A stretch of DNA of 11,850 nt from Oscillospiraceae bacterium (GCA_031271525.1 JAISVO010000105.1:1-11850); one strand, 5' to 3'; counted from the stretch's first letter, positions 1-6,845 are shown. Made by a program: numbers and translations. Notes: generated by a model not told the origin, from the sequence alone.

Positions 1-118
1 TGTCCGCGCTTCGCACCAAAATTGCGTGCGGATTATCCGCGCCGACGGTAAAGGTGTCGGCGGGGAGTCGCAGCATCCCTACCGGAGAGATTTGGTTGAG
101 TGTTTTAACGGTGAACAT
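1..118 (-). CDS. serA: D-3-phosphoglycerate dehydrogenase, N-terminal part (runs off the left edge)
   Basis: Only the first 39 codons are present; the gene continues beyond base 1. It starts at ATG 118-116, five bases after a perfect AGGAGG. The translation opens MFTVKTLNQISPVGM and ends in an AILVRSAD segment. That is the expected start of clostridial-type phosphoglycerate dehydrogenases: a short first strand, an 'I(S)xxG' turn, then 'xAILVRS' at the edge of the substrate domain. The enzyme would oxidise 3-phosphoglycerate to 3-phosphohydroxypyruvate with NAD, the first step of serine synthesis. The product is the substrate of SerC, encoded two genes upstream, which strongly supports the call. 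It follows the pspC-like gene by 16 bases and is probably co-transcribed with it. A related 2-hydroxyacid dehydrogenase is possible because the NAD-binding and catalytic parts are outside the window. Confidence 0.75.
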   Translation of the reverse strand, partial: MFTVKTLNQISPVGMLRLPADTFTVGADNPHAILVRSAD

Positions 119-134
119 GGGTACCTCCTATAAT

Positions 135-323
135 TTAACTGTCAAAGGGCATGATGAACGCGGCAAAAATGTACGCCAGCAATCCGACGCCGAAACAGGC
201 GAAGATCGCCCAAACCAGCCGCACGACGGTGACGTCCACCTCCAGATAGTCCGCCACGCCCAGACAGACGCCGCAAATTTTCCCGTTCCTCTTCTTCGTG
301 AGGCGTTTTCCGTTGAACGACAT
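135..323 (-). CDS. Small PspC-domain membrane protein (62 aa)
   Basis: This is a complete 62-residue protein that consists almost entirely of a PspC domain. It has a basic N-terminus (KRLTKKRNGK), the signature KICGVCLGVADYLEVD at residues 15-30, then VTVVRLVWAIF leading into one hydrophobic span (about 33-57) ending in an 'IMP' motif. In known PspC proteins this region sits in the inner membrane and takes part in envelope-stress responses; many Firmicutes carry short stand-alone versions of unknown role. The ATG at 323 is preceded by AAAGGGG at a normal distance. The gene sits 18 bases after serC and 16 bases before the serA-like gene, inside a serine-biosynthesis operon. The family call is secure, but a function in serine metabolism is not implied by the domain. 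Confidence 0.88.
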   Translation of the reverse strand: MSFNGKRLTKKRNGKICGVCLGVADYLEVDVTVVRLVWAIFACFGVGLLAYIFAAFIMPFDS

Positions 324-341
324 GATTTTTACCCCTTTCAG

Positions 342-1409
342 TTATCGAAATTCGGCGATTAACTCAGCCAGTTTCTGCGCGCCTTCCAGCGGCATGGCAT
401 TGTACATAGAAGCTCGCACCCCGCCGGTCGCGCGGTGCGCCTTCAGCGTGACCAGATTCCTCCCGGCGGCTTCCTTGAGGAAGCGCTCGTCAGTCGCCTC
501 GTCGCCGGAGGAGAAGACGGCGTTCATAACAGAGCGGGACGACTCCTCCGCCTTGCAGTTAAACACGGGGGACGCGTCCACGGCACCGTAGACCAAGGCG
601 GCTTTCTTGCGGTTGATCTCCGCCATTGCGGCGACCCCGCCCGTGTCCTCGAGCCAGTCCAGCACCAGCCCCAACAGATAGACGCCGTACGTAGCGGGGG
701 TGTTGATCATCGAACCGTTAGCCGCTTGGGCTTTGTAGCTCAGCAGCTCGGGGGTTCCGGGCAGCAGGGGCGAATCCAGCAGATCCTCGCGCACAACGAC
801 GACGGTAAGCCCGGCCGGGCCCATATTCTTTTGCGCGCCGGCGTAGATGACGCCGAATTTCGAGACATCCACCGGCTCGGACAGGATGGATGAGGACATG
901 TCGCAGACAAGCGGCACCGTCCCTGTGTCAGGGAGGTAGCTCCAACGGGTACCGTAGACCGTATTGTTGTGGCAGTAGTGAAAGTAAGCCGCCTCGGGAT
1001 CGGGACTCAGCTCGGATTGCCGCGGGATTCTATGGTAATCCCCAATATCTGCGGCGGCGCGCACCGCTCCGTACATCTGGCTCGACTTGAACGCCTTCTT
1101 GGAAAAATATCCGGTGACGGCGTAGTCGGCTTTTCCGGTCCGCGCCAGCAGGTTCATCGGCACGGCAGAGAACTGCAGAGTCGCTCCGCCTTGCAGAAAC
1201 AGGACCTTAAAATTCTCCGGCACGTTCATCGCGGCGCGGAACTTCCGCTCAACGCCCTCGAACAAGGCGATGTAGCCCTTGGAGCGGTGGCTCATCTCCA
1301 TCACAGACATCCCGGTGCCGTTGTAGTCGCTCATCTCGGCTGCGGCGCGGCGCAGAACCTCTTCCGGCATCATCGCCGGTCCGGCGGAAAAATTGTAAAC
1401 CCTCGGCAA
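342..1409 (-). CDS. serC: Phosphoserine transaminase
   Basis: SerC converts 3-phosphohydroxypyruvate and glutamate to phosphoserine and 2-oxoglutarate in the cytoplasm, using pyridoxal phosphate (PLP). At 355 residues it has the usual family length and is full. Visible motifs are the N-terminal YNFSAGPAMMP (residues 5-15), the HR pair at 41-42, the GGAT phosphate-binding turn at 74-77, D170 expected to contact the PLP ring nitrogen, the PLP lysine K194 in GAQKNMGPAG (191-200), NTP at 236-238, and the C-terminal GGVRASMYNA (329-338) with a substrate-binding arginine. The start is TTG (1409-1407), chosen because it gives the family's standard N-terminus and lies seven bases after a GGGGG Shine-Dalgarno; no suitable ATG lies nearby. 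The gene is first in a serC-pspC-serA order and has its own promoter. PLP-related roles of SerC in vitamin B6 synthesis are possible but not indicated. Confidence 0.97.
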   Translation of the reverse strand: MPRVYNFSAGPAMMPEEVLRRAAAEMSDYNGTGMSVMEMSHRSKGYIALFEGVERKFRAAMNVPENFKVLFLQGGATLQFSAVPMNLLARTGKADYAVTGYFSKKAFKSSQMYGAVRAAADIGDYHRIPRQSELSPDPEAAYFHYCHNNTVYGTRWSYLPDTGTVPLVCDMSSSILSEPVDVSKFGVIYAGAQKNMGPAGLTVVVVREDLLDSPLLPGTPELLSYKAQAANGSMINTPATYGVYLLGLVLDWLEDTGGVAAMAEINRKKAALVYGAVDASPVFNCKAEESSRSVMNAVFSSGDEATDERFLKEAAGRNLVTLKAHRATGGVRASMYNAMPLEGAQKLAELIAEFR

Positions 1410-1416
1410 ATAAATT

Positions 1417-1427
1417 CCCCCTTTTTT
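1417..1427 (-). promoter_or_regulatory. Shine-Dalgarno that fixes the serC TTG start
   Basis: On the minus strand an A-run is followed by GGGGG (1421-1417), then a seven-base AT-rich spacer and TTG at 1409. This supports TTG as the true serC start. The region from the predicted transcript start to the start codon is only about 22 bases, so there is no room for a riboswitch or T-box leader. Confidence 0.7.
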
Positions 1428-1438
1428 GGATACCCTTC

Positions 1439-1468
1439 ATTATAGTATACGCCAAGGGATTATGTCAA
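1439..1468 (-). promoter_or_regulatory. Sigma-A promoter of the serC operon
   Basis: The minus strand shows a consensus -35 box TTGACA at 1468-1463, an 18-base spacer, and a consensus -10 box TATAAT at 1444-1439. Transcription would start near 1432, about 22 bases before the TTG start of serC. Both hexamers match the housekeeping consensus exactly, so strong, largely constitutive transcription is expected. The -35 box directly abuts the U-tract of the preceding terminator. No operator-like palindrome is evident over it. Confidence 0.85.
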
Positions 1469-1475
1469 GAAAAGA

Positions 1476-1509
1476 AATACCCCGGCCGGATTCCTCCGAT
1501 CGGGGTATT
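1476..1509 (-). terminator. Rho-independent terminator of the ABC-transporter operon
   Basis: A nine-base-pair outer stem (1476-1484 with 1501-1509, AATACCCCG / CGGGGTATT) continues through two imperfect pairs into four more pairs (1487-1490 with 1495-1498), closing on a four-base loop. On the minus strand it is followed by TTTCTTTTCTTG, a good U-tract. This is what is expected to end the operon whose last gene stops at 1618. On the plus strand the hairpin is also followed by a short T-run (1511-1515), so it could act in both directions, although no plus-strand gene reaches it here. Confidence 0.85.
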
Positions 1510-1617
1510 CTTTTTGCAAGCAGACTCAGCGAAGGGTATGACGTGTCACGCTCGTTCCGCAGATAACTCGCGGGAGACCGTACTATTCGGTGCTCGGACG
1601 ATGAAGCGGTTCGTTCG

Positions 1618-3054
1618 TTACGCGAACGCTCTGTTCAGGTAATCCTGTACGATGTTTTTCCACTTCTCGGCGAACTGGGCGGGGGTTTCGCTGCCATTCA
1701 TGATGCCGCCGAGATAGAAGCCGTTGTTGTTCTCATCCACCATCTGAAGGTCGTTCCACATATCGTATTGAGGCTTGGTGCAGCAATACTTGGCGTATTC
1801 CCAGCCGCGTTCGTCGGCTCCGAACAGGTCTTCCATCCAAGTCCAGTCGTCGCGGAGGGTGGTGTCGCCCGCCCACCAGTTAACGAAGTCATAGTAGACC
1901 TTGTATACGATCTCAGGGTCGGGGGTGCCGACCGGGATCATATACAGGTTGCCGTTGACGTTGACGGTCGCGTTGGGACCCGTGGCGGGATCGACGCTGG
2001 GTCCGCTCGGCCACGGAACACTGCAGATTTCATAGGGGCACTCCTCCGATTGGGAGACGCCGTAGTTCTGGGCCAGCCACGGGATGAAGATAAAGAACGC
2101 GAGATCGTTGTTGCTCCAGTCGCCGTTCTCCCAGAAGATTCCGCCTTCGTCGCTCCACGGTTTTGCGACGCGGGAGATGTTGTACATGTCGTCGATGAAG
2201 TTGAAGACTTCGGCGGTTTCGGGGGAGGTCAGGGTCTCGGTTTCCTGAAGGGCGATGCTTGCGTTATTGCTGAGGAGCATGTTCTCGAGGAAGCGGACGT
2301 GACCGCCGCTCCAACCGTAGGTCGGGGTGCCGGTGGTGGTGGTGGTCGCCTTCATGATGTTCATCCAAGCGTCCCAAGTCCATTCGCCGGCGTCATAGAG
2401 GTCCTGCGGGTTGGGTTGACCGGCTTGCTCCAGCATGGTTTTGTTAAAGCCGAGCATATAAACCGCGTTGGGGTTGATCAGCGGGGTGACGCCGAAGACG
2501 TAGTCCTCCGCCATTCCGGCGACCGGCACCGGGGTGAAGACCTGCTGTCCGGTGTACATGTCGTCGTTCGGGTCGGTTACGTAGGAGGAGATCGGTATCG
2601 CGTAGCCGCTGGTGACCGGCGCGATCATAAACTGGGTGTCGAGGGTATAGATGTCCACGTCGGGCGTCCCTGCCTTGAGGGAGGTGTTGAGGGATTCCTT
2701 CGCGCCGTCGAAGGTCATATTCACATAGTGGAACCGGATGTTATAGCGCTCCTCAATGGCGCGCATGTTGTCGAGGCGCATCTGTCCGGTCAGGGGGTTA
2801 CCCTCGTCCTCGGGCATTTCGGCAGTACTGGAGTCATAGTCGCTTTCCCACCATTGCCCGAGGTAGATGTCCCTTGTGTTGGCATAGCGCAGGGCGCTTG
2901 ACTCATCCGGGGTGTCGCCTACCGGCGCGTTGTTTGTCTGGGTATTGTTGTCGTTCGGGTTGCCGGGGGTGGCGCTGTTGCCCCCGCAGGCGGCGAGGAT
3001 GGTGGCAAAGATCAGGACTACGAGCGATAAAGCGAGAATTTTGCGAAGTTTCAC
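1618..3054 (-). CDS. Extracellular solute-binding lipoprotein, family 1 (sugar ABC transporter)
   Basis: This is a 478-residue substrate-binding lipoprotein of a CUT1-type carbohydrate importer. It starts at GTG 3054, eight bases after AAGGAGGG. A basic n-region and hydrophobic stretch lead to the lipobox LAAC with lipidated C23, then an Asn/Thr/Pro-rich linker (about 24-52). The mature part has the family-1 pattern: MRAIEERYNIRF (97-108), PDVDIY (131-136), 'LGFNKTMLEQAG' (201-212), WTWDAWMNIMKATT (225-238), NGNLYMIPVG (367-376) and a C-terminal helix ending in QDYLNRAFA. It is rich in tryptophan (e.g. W68-W69, W393-W394, W404, W406), which suits stacking on sugar rings. It is the last gene of the operon, 31 bases after the modular lipoprotein gene and about 110 bases before the terminator. 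The ligand cannot be named. A (ACC)5 threonine run encodes T237-T241. Confidence 0.9.
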   Translation of the reverse strand: MKLRKILALSLVVLIFATILAACGGNSATPGNPNDNNTQTNNAPVGDTPDESSALRYANTRDIYLGQWWESDYDSSTAEMPEDEGNPLTGQMRLDNMRAIEERYNIRFHYVNMTFDGAKESLNTSLKAGTPDVDIYTLDTQFMIAPVTSGYAIPISSYVTDPNDDMYTGQQVFTPVPVAGMAEDYVFGVTPLINPNAVYMLGFNKTMLEQAGQPNPQDLYDAGEWTWDAWMNIMKATTTTTGTPTYGWSGGHVRFLENMLLSNNASIALQETETLTSPETAEVFNFIDDMYNISRVAKPWSDEGGIFWENGDWSNNDLAFFIFIPWLAQNYGVSQSEECPYEICSVPWPSGPSVDPATGPNATVNVNGNLYMIPVGTPDPEIVYKVYYDFVNWWAGDTTLRDDWTWMEDLFGADERGWEYAKYCCTKPQYDMWNDLQMVDENNNGFYLGGIMNGSETPAQFAEKWKNIVQDYLNRAFA

Positions 3055-3085
3055 AGCTATTGCCCTCCTTACTCAGTTATTTGGA

Positions 3086-4846
3086 TTACTCCGCCGCAGT
3101 TTCTTCGGCGGGGGGATTGAAGTTCGGTGTGTAGAGAACCAAGTTGAAGAGGTCATACGCCGCGCCGTCGTCTTGGATCCAGAATGCGCCCAGTTGATCG
3201 TCGAAGCCTACGCCGCCTTTTTCCTCCCACATCTCGAGGATACCTTCATAGCTGATGCAGTCGATTCCGATCAGCGGATCCATGAAGCCGCCCGAACGGG
3301 ATGTGCCGGTCAGGTTTCCCCAGATTTCGTCGCCCGCGCCCGGTTCGGAAACGAAGCGCTGGAAGATGAACTGGGTGCCCTTTTCGGAAGCATAGTTCGC
3401 TACGATGTAGCAGCCCTCTACCAGCCAGCGGGTATCGAAGCTCGCCGGGTTTTCGGTCGAGTTCGCGGTGTCGATGCGGTAGCACTGGCTCCACGCGCCG
3501 TCGGAGTGCCCCGCGTTGGCGTGTACGTTGAACGGCATCAGGTCGATGAAGCCGTCATGGCCGATGACAACCGGTTTGTAGCCAAGCTCCTCCTCATTCC
3601 GCTGACCGATGGTGAACTTGCTGACGGTCAAGTCGACGCCCCAGTCACCGATGTTGATGCAGCTGAGCCAGTCGGCGAAATTTTCGTCGCCGCAGACCGC
3701 GACGATATCCTCATAGCGGAACTGCGCGATATTGCCCGAGAAATTGGTGGTGTACGGCGCAACCTTGCACCAGCTGTTCAACGCTTCCACCGACGCGGGC
3801 TTTTCATCCGCCCAACTCTGGAAGATCAACTCGGGGGCCTTATCGCTCTTATAGTAGACGTTGAAGACCGCGCCCGGTTTCAGCAGGCTGAAGTCCAGAT
3901 CCAGTACCTTGCCGGCTTGGCCCCACGCGGTGGAGGAGCCAGTCGCGCCATCTTGGTTGAAATCGAGGGTGATCTCTTCCTCAAAGGTATAGAGCATTGT
4001 CCGGTCGGCGTCGCCGAATCCTCTCGGCGGGTCGAAGGAAACGGTGGTGTCGGCCGGGATCGGCGCGCCCGACTCATCGAGGAAACGCACATAGTCGATG
4101 ATCAGGTTGCACAATTGCTGCGGTACGGGGGGTTCTTCGGTGAATTCCTCGCCGGCTTCCGTCGCCGCGGTCATCCGGGCGTTGTATTCGTCGTTCGCCG
4201 CCGTGTTGGCGTCCTTGATGGTGTCGCCGGTCTTGGTGATCACCATGATATTCTTAAAACCCGGCTCAAAGAAGCGGGTCAGCTCGGCGACCAGCGTACG
4301 GGGGTTGTTCCGCTCGATGGCGATGCCCCAGAGGTAGGCAGTCTCTTCAAGCTCCGCATCGGCTCCCGTCCAAGTGGTGAGGTTTCCCGAAATGGCGTGG
4401 AACTCGCCGTCCGGGCTTTCGGCGTAGATACGCGTCTCAATGGCGCGGACGTCCGCAATACGGTCGCCCAGCATACTGCTGACATCGAAGCCGAGGTAAG
4501 GCTGCCCGTTTTCGGTGAGACTGACCTTCAGGGCTTTGCCGCCGTTGAAGTCAATGATCTCCAGTTGGGACGGGTCGGCACCGCCCGGCGTCAGGTTGAC
4601 CGACATATAGCCGGTGTTGCCGTCCGAGAAGTCGACAGCGCCCTCGGGCACCGGTTCGATGTCCGGAGCCACAACCGGCGCGGTCTCCCACGTCCTGCCC
4701 GGATCCTCGGCGGGCGTTTCCTGCGCGGGGGACGGGTCGTTTGCCGGCTCCACCGGAGACGGCGCGGGTTCCTCGCTGGTACACGCCGCGAAAGCCATGA
4801 GGAGGAGCAGAGCAGCCAGAAGCAGCGAAATGCGTTTTGTGTACAT
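3086..4846 (-). CDS. Large lipoprotein with beta-sandwich (carbohydrate-binding-like) modules
   Basis: This 586-residue exported protein begins with a signal peptide and a probable lipobox FAAC (C22; Phe at -3 is not the preferred residue), then a Pro/Glu/Ala-rich linker to about residue 66. The rest looks like three jelly-roll-type modules. Module 1 (about 70-257) has 'VDFSDGNTGYMSVNL', 'FNGGKALKVSL' and 'YLGFDVSSMLGD', and ends in the strand NLIIDYVRFLD. Module 2 (about 284-413) ends in LTVSKFTIG. Module 3 (about 432-574) ends in YDLFNLVLYTP. Modules 2 and 3 share a related segment at 325-345 and 478-498. The GGKALKVSL and final 'IDYVRF' patterns are typical of galactose-binding-like carbohydrate-binding domains; the assignment is by pattern and the ligand is unknown. 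ATG 4846 follows GAGGG at normal spacing. It probably holds glycan at the surface for the solute-binding protein encoded next. No catalytic motif was seen. Confidence 0.75.
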   Translation of the reverse strand: MYTKRISLLLAALLLLMAFAACTSEEPAPSPVEPANDPSPAQETPAEDPGRTWETAPVVAPDIEPVPEGAVDFSDGNTGYMSVNLTPGGADPSQLEIIDFNGGKALKVSLTENGQPYLGFDVSSMLGDRIADVRAIETRIYAESPDGEFHAISGNLTTWTGADAELEETAYLWGIAIERNNPRTLVAELTRFFEPGFKNIMVITKTGDTIKDANTAANDEYNARMTAATEAGEEFTEEPPVPQQLCNLIIDYVRFLDESGAPIPADTTVSFDPPRGFGDADRTMLYTFEEEITLDFNQDGATGSSTAWGQAGKVLDLDFSLLKPGAVFNVYYKSDKAPELIFQSWADEKPASVEALNSWCKVAPYTTNFSGNIAQFRYEDIVAVCGDENFADWLSCINIGDWGVDLTVSKFTIGQRNEEELGYKPVVIGHDGFIDLMPFNVHANAGHSDGAWSQCYRIDTANSTENPASFDTRWLVEGCYIVANYASEKGTQFIFQRFVSEPGAGDEIWGNLTGTSRSGGFMDPLIGIDCISYEGILEMWEEKGGVGFDDQLGAFWIQDDGAAYDLFNLVLYTPNFNPPAEETAAE

Positions 4847-4867
4847 CGTTTTCCCTCTTTCATCGAA

Positions 4868-4900
4868 TTTTTCGCTCCCTCCGAAAAACAGGAGAGGAGC
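4868..4900 (-). promoter_or_regulatory. Intercistronic alternative hairpins between permease and lipoprotein genes
   Basis: The 66-base gap 4847-4912 is the longest inside the operon. On the minus strand, 4900-4891 (GCTCCTCTCC) can pair with 4882-4874 (GGAGGGAGC): nine pairs, one bulged base, an eight-base loop. Alternatively 4888-4882 (TTTTTCG) pairs with 4874-4868 (CGAAAAA): seven pairs around GAGGGAG. The two folds share bases and exclude each other. Neither is followed by a long U-tract, so neither is a convincing terminator. A role in mRNA processing or stability, raising lipoprotein output over permease output, is inferred. Confidence 0.45.
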
Positions 4901-4912
4901 AAGATACGCGCT

Positions 4913-5905
4913 TTACCCTACAATCCCGGAACGCTCCACCCCCTCAATAAACCGCCTTTGCAGGAAGACATAGATAATGATCATCGGAAGGATCATCATG
5001 ACAATGCCCGCAAACACGTATAACTGCTGAATATTCGGATCGACAATCCGGTCCACGTTCGCGATGGTCGACTGCAGCGTGTTCAGCCTCTTGCTCATGA
5101 CAATGTCATTGCTCACGTTGAAGAGGTTCGCGTAGGACAGATCGTTGTACTGCCAGACCATTGAGAAGAGGGTGACCGTGATGATCGAGGGTACCGCGTT
5201 GGGGATCATGACCCGCACAAAGGTATAGAAGGTGCCCGCGCCGTCCACGAAGGAGGCTTCCTCAATCTCCTTCGGCAGCCCCCGGAAGAATTGGTTGAAG
5301 ATGTAGATATACAGCCCGGCGCGAAGCCCGGTCCCGAGGATTGTCATCAGGAACATCGGCACCGGGGTGGAGAGGAGGTTCTGCGCCTTTCCGGTAAAAG
5401 CGCTGACCAGCCATAAAGGGTCGAACTTTTGAAAGGTCGTGTACAGTGGATACATAATGGTGTGGGACGGCATGATAATCATGACGATTACGCAACCGAA
5501 CAGAATGCGCTTGAGGGGGAACTTGAACCGGGCGAACCCGTAGCCCACCATCGCGCAGATCACAAGCTGTATGACCGAGAGAGAGAGGACATAGAGGAGG
5601 TTGTTCCCCATCACCGTGAAGTAATCGAGCCGGGTGAGGGCGAGCTGGTAGCGCTCCAGCGTGGGCGTCTGGGGGATCATGTAGACCAGCGGGCTGTATT
5701 GGTCCTCATTGGAGAAGAAGGAGCTGACCACAATCCCGAGCAGGGGGGAGATGATGACGTACGAGATCCCTACGATCAGGACAAGCCGGAAGGCCGACAT
5801 GAGGAAGCTCTTGGTCGAGCGGATGATTCGGTTCTTCTCGTTTTGCAGTTGGGTGTTGTTTTTCGCTCCGCCCCAGAGGGCTTTCCCTTTGGCAATCAAA
5901 TTCAA
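4913..5905 (-). CDS. Carbohydrate ABC transporter permease, MalG type
   Basis: This is the inner-membrane subunit of a CUT1 sugar importer, 330 residues from the TTG start at 5905. It has a cytoplasmic basic N-terminus (1-33), about six membrane spans (near 38-62, 100-122, 132-156, 181-206, 238-255, 295-315), and the EAA loop that docks with the ATPase at 211-235: PKEIEEASFVDGAG, then VRVMIPNAVPS. The C-terminus RRFIEGVERSGIVG matches the ending common to MalG-type permeases. An in-frame ATG lies upstream at 5959, but using it would overlap the MalF-type gene by 41 bases with no ribosome site. TTG 5905 lies after AAGGGGGCGG and 13 bases beyond the upstream stop, so I prefer it. It pairs with the MalF-type permease encoded just before it. 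No ATPase gene is in the window; a shared MsmX/UgpC-type ATPase is likely. Confidence 0.93.
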   Translation of the reverse strand: MNLIAKGKALWGGAKNNTQLQNEKNRIIRSTKSFLMSAFRLVLIVGISYVIISPLLGIVVSSFFSNEDQYSPLVYMIPQTPTLERYQLALTRLDYFTVMGNNLLYVLSLSVIQLVICAMVGYGFARFKFPLKRILFGCVIVMIIMPSHTIMYPLYTTFQKFDPLWLVSAFTGKAQNLLSTPVPMFLMTILGTGLRAGLYIYIFNQFFRGLPKEIEEASFVDGAGTFYTFVRVMIPNAVPSIITVTLFSMVWQYNDLSYANLFNVSNDIVMSKRLNTLQSTIANVDRIVDPNIQQLYVFAGIVMMILPMIIIYVFLQRRFIEGVERSGIVG

Positions 5906-5910
5906 TGTAT

Positions 5911-5920
5911 CCGCCCCCTT
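5911..5920 (-). promoter_or_regulatory. Shine-Dalgarno deciding the MalG-type permease start
   Basis: On the minus strand AAGGGGGCGG spans 5920-5911, overlapping the stop codon of the MalF-type gene by two bases, with TTG five bases later at 5905. This favours the TTG over the in-frame ATG at 5959, which lies inside the upstream gene and has no comparable site. Confidence 0.65.
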
Positions 5921-6845
5921 AATCCTGATAAAATGTGATCCGGGACGCCAAGAACCCATAGATCCCTAAGATGAGAAAGACGCCCAGCATACTGACAATG
6001 CTGAATACCGAGCCGAGCGAGTAGTTGTTCTCGGTAAAGATGGTCCGGTACGCCAGCGCCAGCACGTCGCTGTTGACAAACGAATCGACGACGGTGTAGA
6101 CCATGTTGGTAATTAAAAGCGGCGACACCATCGGAAAGGTGACCTTCCAGAAGGTCTCGTAGGGGGTCGCGCCCTCGATCTTTGCGACTTCGTAGAGAGA
6201 GGGCGAGATCGACTGGAGCGCCGCGAGGAAGATGATGATCTGCACCCCCGAAGAGGTGACGATGGTGCTGATCCGCCCCACCGCCCCGGTGATGTAATCG
6301 AGGAGCCAAGTCGGGAACGCCTCTCCCAAGAGCCCCAAGTAAAAGTCCATGTTGACGCCGGTGGTGGTGCCCATCGAGTCCATGACGACGGTGGAAACCG
6401 GGCTGTTGCCGCCGAGGATGGTGCCCTGCGCCGTCTGGAGAGCCGTGAGGATGGAGGGGGAGTTGAGGAGGACCGGCAGGAAGAAGATCGCCCGCGCGAC
6501 GGTGCGTCCCCGGAACTTCTGGTTCAGCATCAGCGCCATGAAGAGGGAGAAGAAGAGGATCAGCGGCACGTCGATCGCCATATCCCCCATCGAGGAGGTA
6601 AGGGTCTGCCGGAAGCTTGGGTGGATGTTGAACGCATCGTTGAAGTATGAAAATCCCGCGAAGGTGAGTTCTTCTTGCCCAGACTCGAGCATGGTGATAT
6701 GGCTGAAGGCATTCTGGAAGGTCATAAAGATGCTACGCACATAGTAGATCAGGAAGCCGACGATAAACGGCGAGCAGAACAGGAGACCCGAAATCGAGCG
6801 CCGCTGCAACAGGGTCGGCCCCCGTTTTTTCTTCGTCACGGTCAT
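5919..6845 (-). CDS. Sugar ABC transporter permease, MalF type
   Basis: This is the 308-residue partner permease of the CUT1 importer. It has a basic N-terminus (MTVTKKKRG), a first span near 19-42 containing the usual 'FCSPFIVGFLIYYV' pattern, further spans near 88-108, 116-136, 193-212, 243-263 and 277-299, and the EAA loop at 216-240: LYEVAKIEGATP, FWKVTFPMVSP. The motif RARAIFFLP-like segment (RTVARAIFFLPVLL, 114-127) is typical of the family. The stretch between the third span and the EAA region (about 140-193) is longer and more Gly/Thr-rich than in common MalF/UgpA permeases, so this is a divergent subfamily. Its ATG overlaps the stop of the DUF5696 gene by four bases (ATGA), implying translational coupling. 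It ends 13 bases before the TTG start of the MalG-type gene. Confidence 0.93.
   Translation of the reverse strand: MTVTKKKRGPTLLQRRSISGLLFCSPFIVGFLIYYVRSIFMTFQNAFSHITMLESGQEELTFAGFSYFNDAFNIHPSFRQTLTSSMGDMAIDVPLILFFSLFMALMLNQKFRGRTVARAIFFLPVLLNSPSILTALQTAQGTILGGNSPVSTVVMDSMGTTTGVNMDFYLGLLGEAFPTWLLDYITGAVGRISTIVTSSGVQIIIFLAALQSISPSLYEVAKIEGATPYETFWKVTFPMVSPLLITNMVYTVVDSFVNSDVLALAYRTIFTENNYSLGSVFSIVSMLGVFLILGIYGFLASRITFYQD

Noticed and set aside
129..134. TATAAT on the plus strand
   Set aside because: No -35 element lies at a suitable distance and no plus-strand gene follows. The bases belong to the intergenic ribosome-site region of the serA-like gene.
1430..1539. Nine-base inverted repeat: ATACCCTTC at 1430-1438 and GAAGGGTAT at 1531-1539
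   Set aside because: The arms are 92 bases apart with the terminator and promoter between them, and nothing else suggests an operator or attachment site. Chance is likely.
1510..1617. Gap between the binding-protein stop and the terminator, searched for a small gene or RNA
   Set aside because: No start with a ribosome site and no long hairpin was found apart from the small stop-codon hairpin. It looks like an ordinary 3' untranslated region.
1768..2901. 377-codon plus-strand open frame opposite the solute-binding protein gene
   Set aside because: Antisense shadow: Val/Gly/Asp/Arg-rich with no motif, while the minus strand encodes a complete lipoprotein with lipobox and ribosome site.
2912..5023. 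703-codon plus-strand open frame opposite the two lipoprotein genes
   Set aside because: It spans the antisense of two well-supported genes, an intergenic gap and part of a third gene. Its translation is low-complexity Arg/Val/Gly-rich with no domain, as expected from the codon bias of the true strand.
4913..5959. ATG start at 5959 for the MalG-type permease
   Set aside because: It would lie 41 bases inside the MalF-type gene without a ribosome site and add 18 residues unlike the family. TTG 5905 has a strong Shine-Dalgarno.
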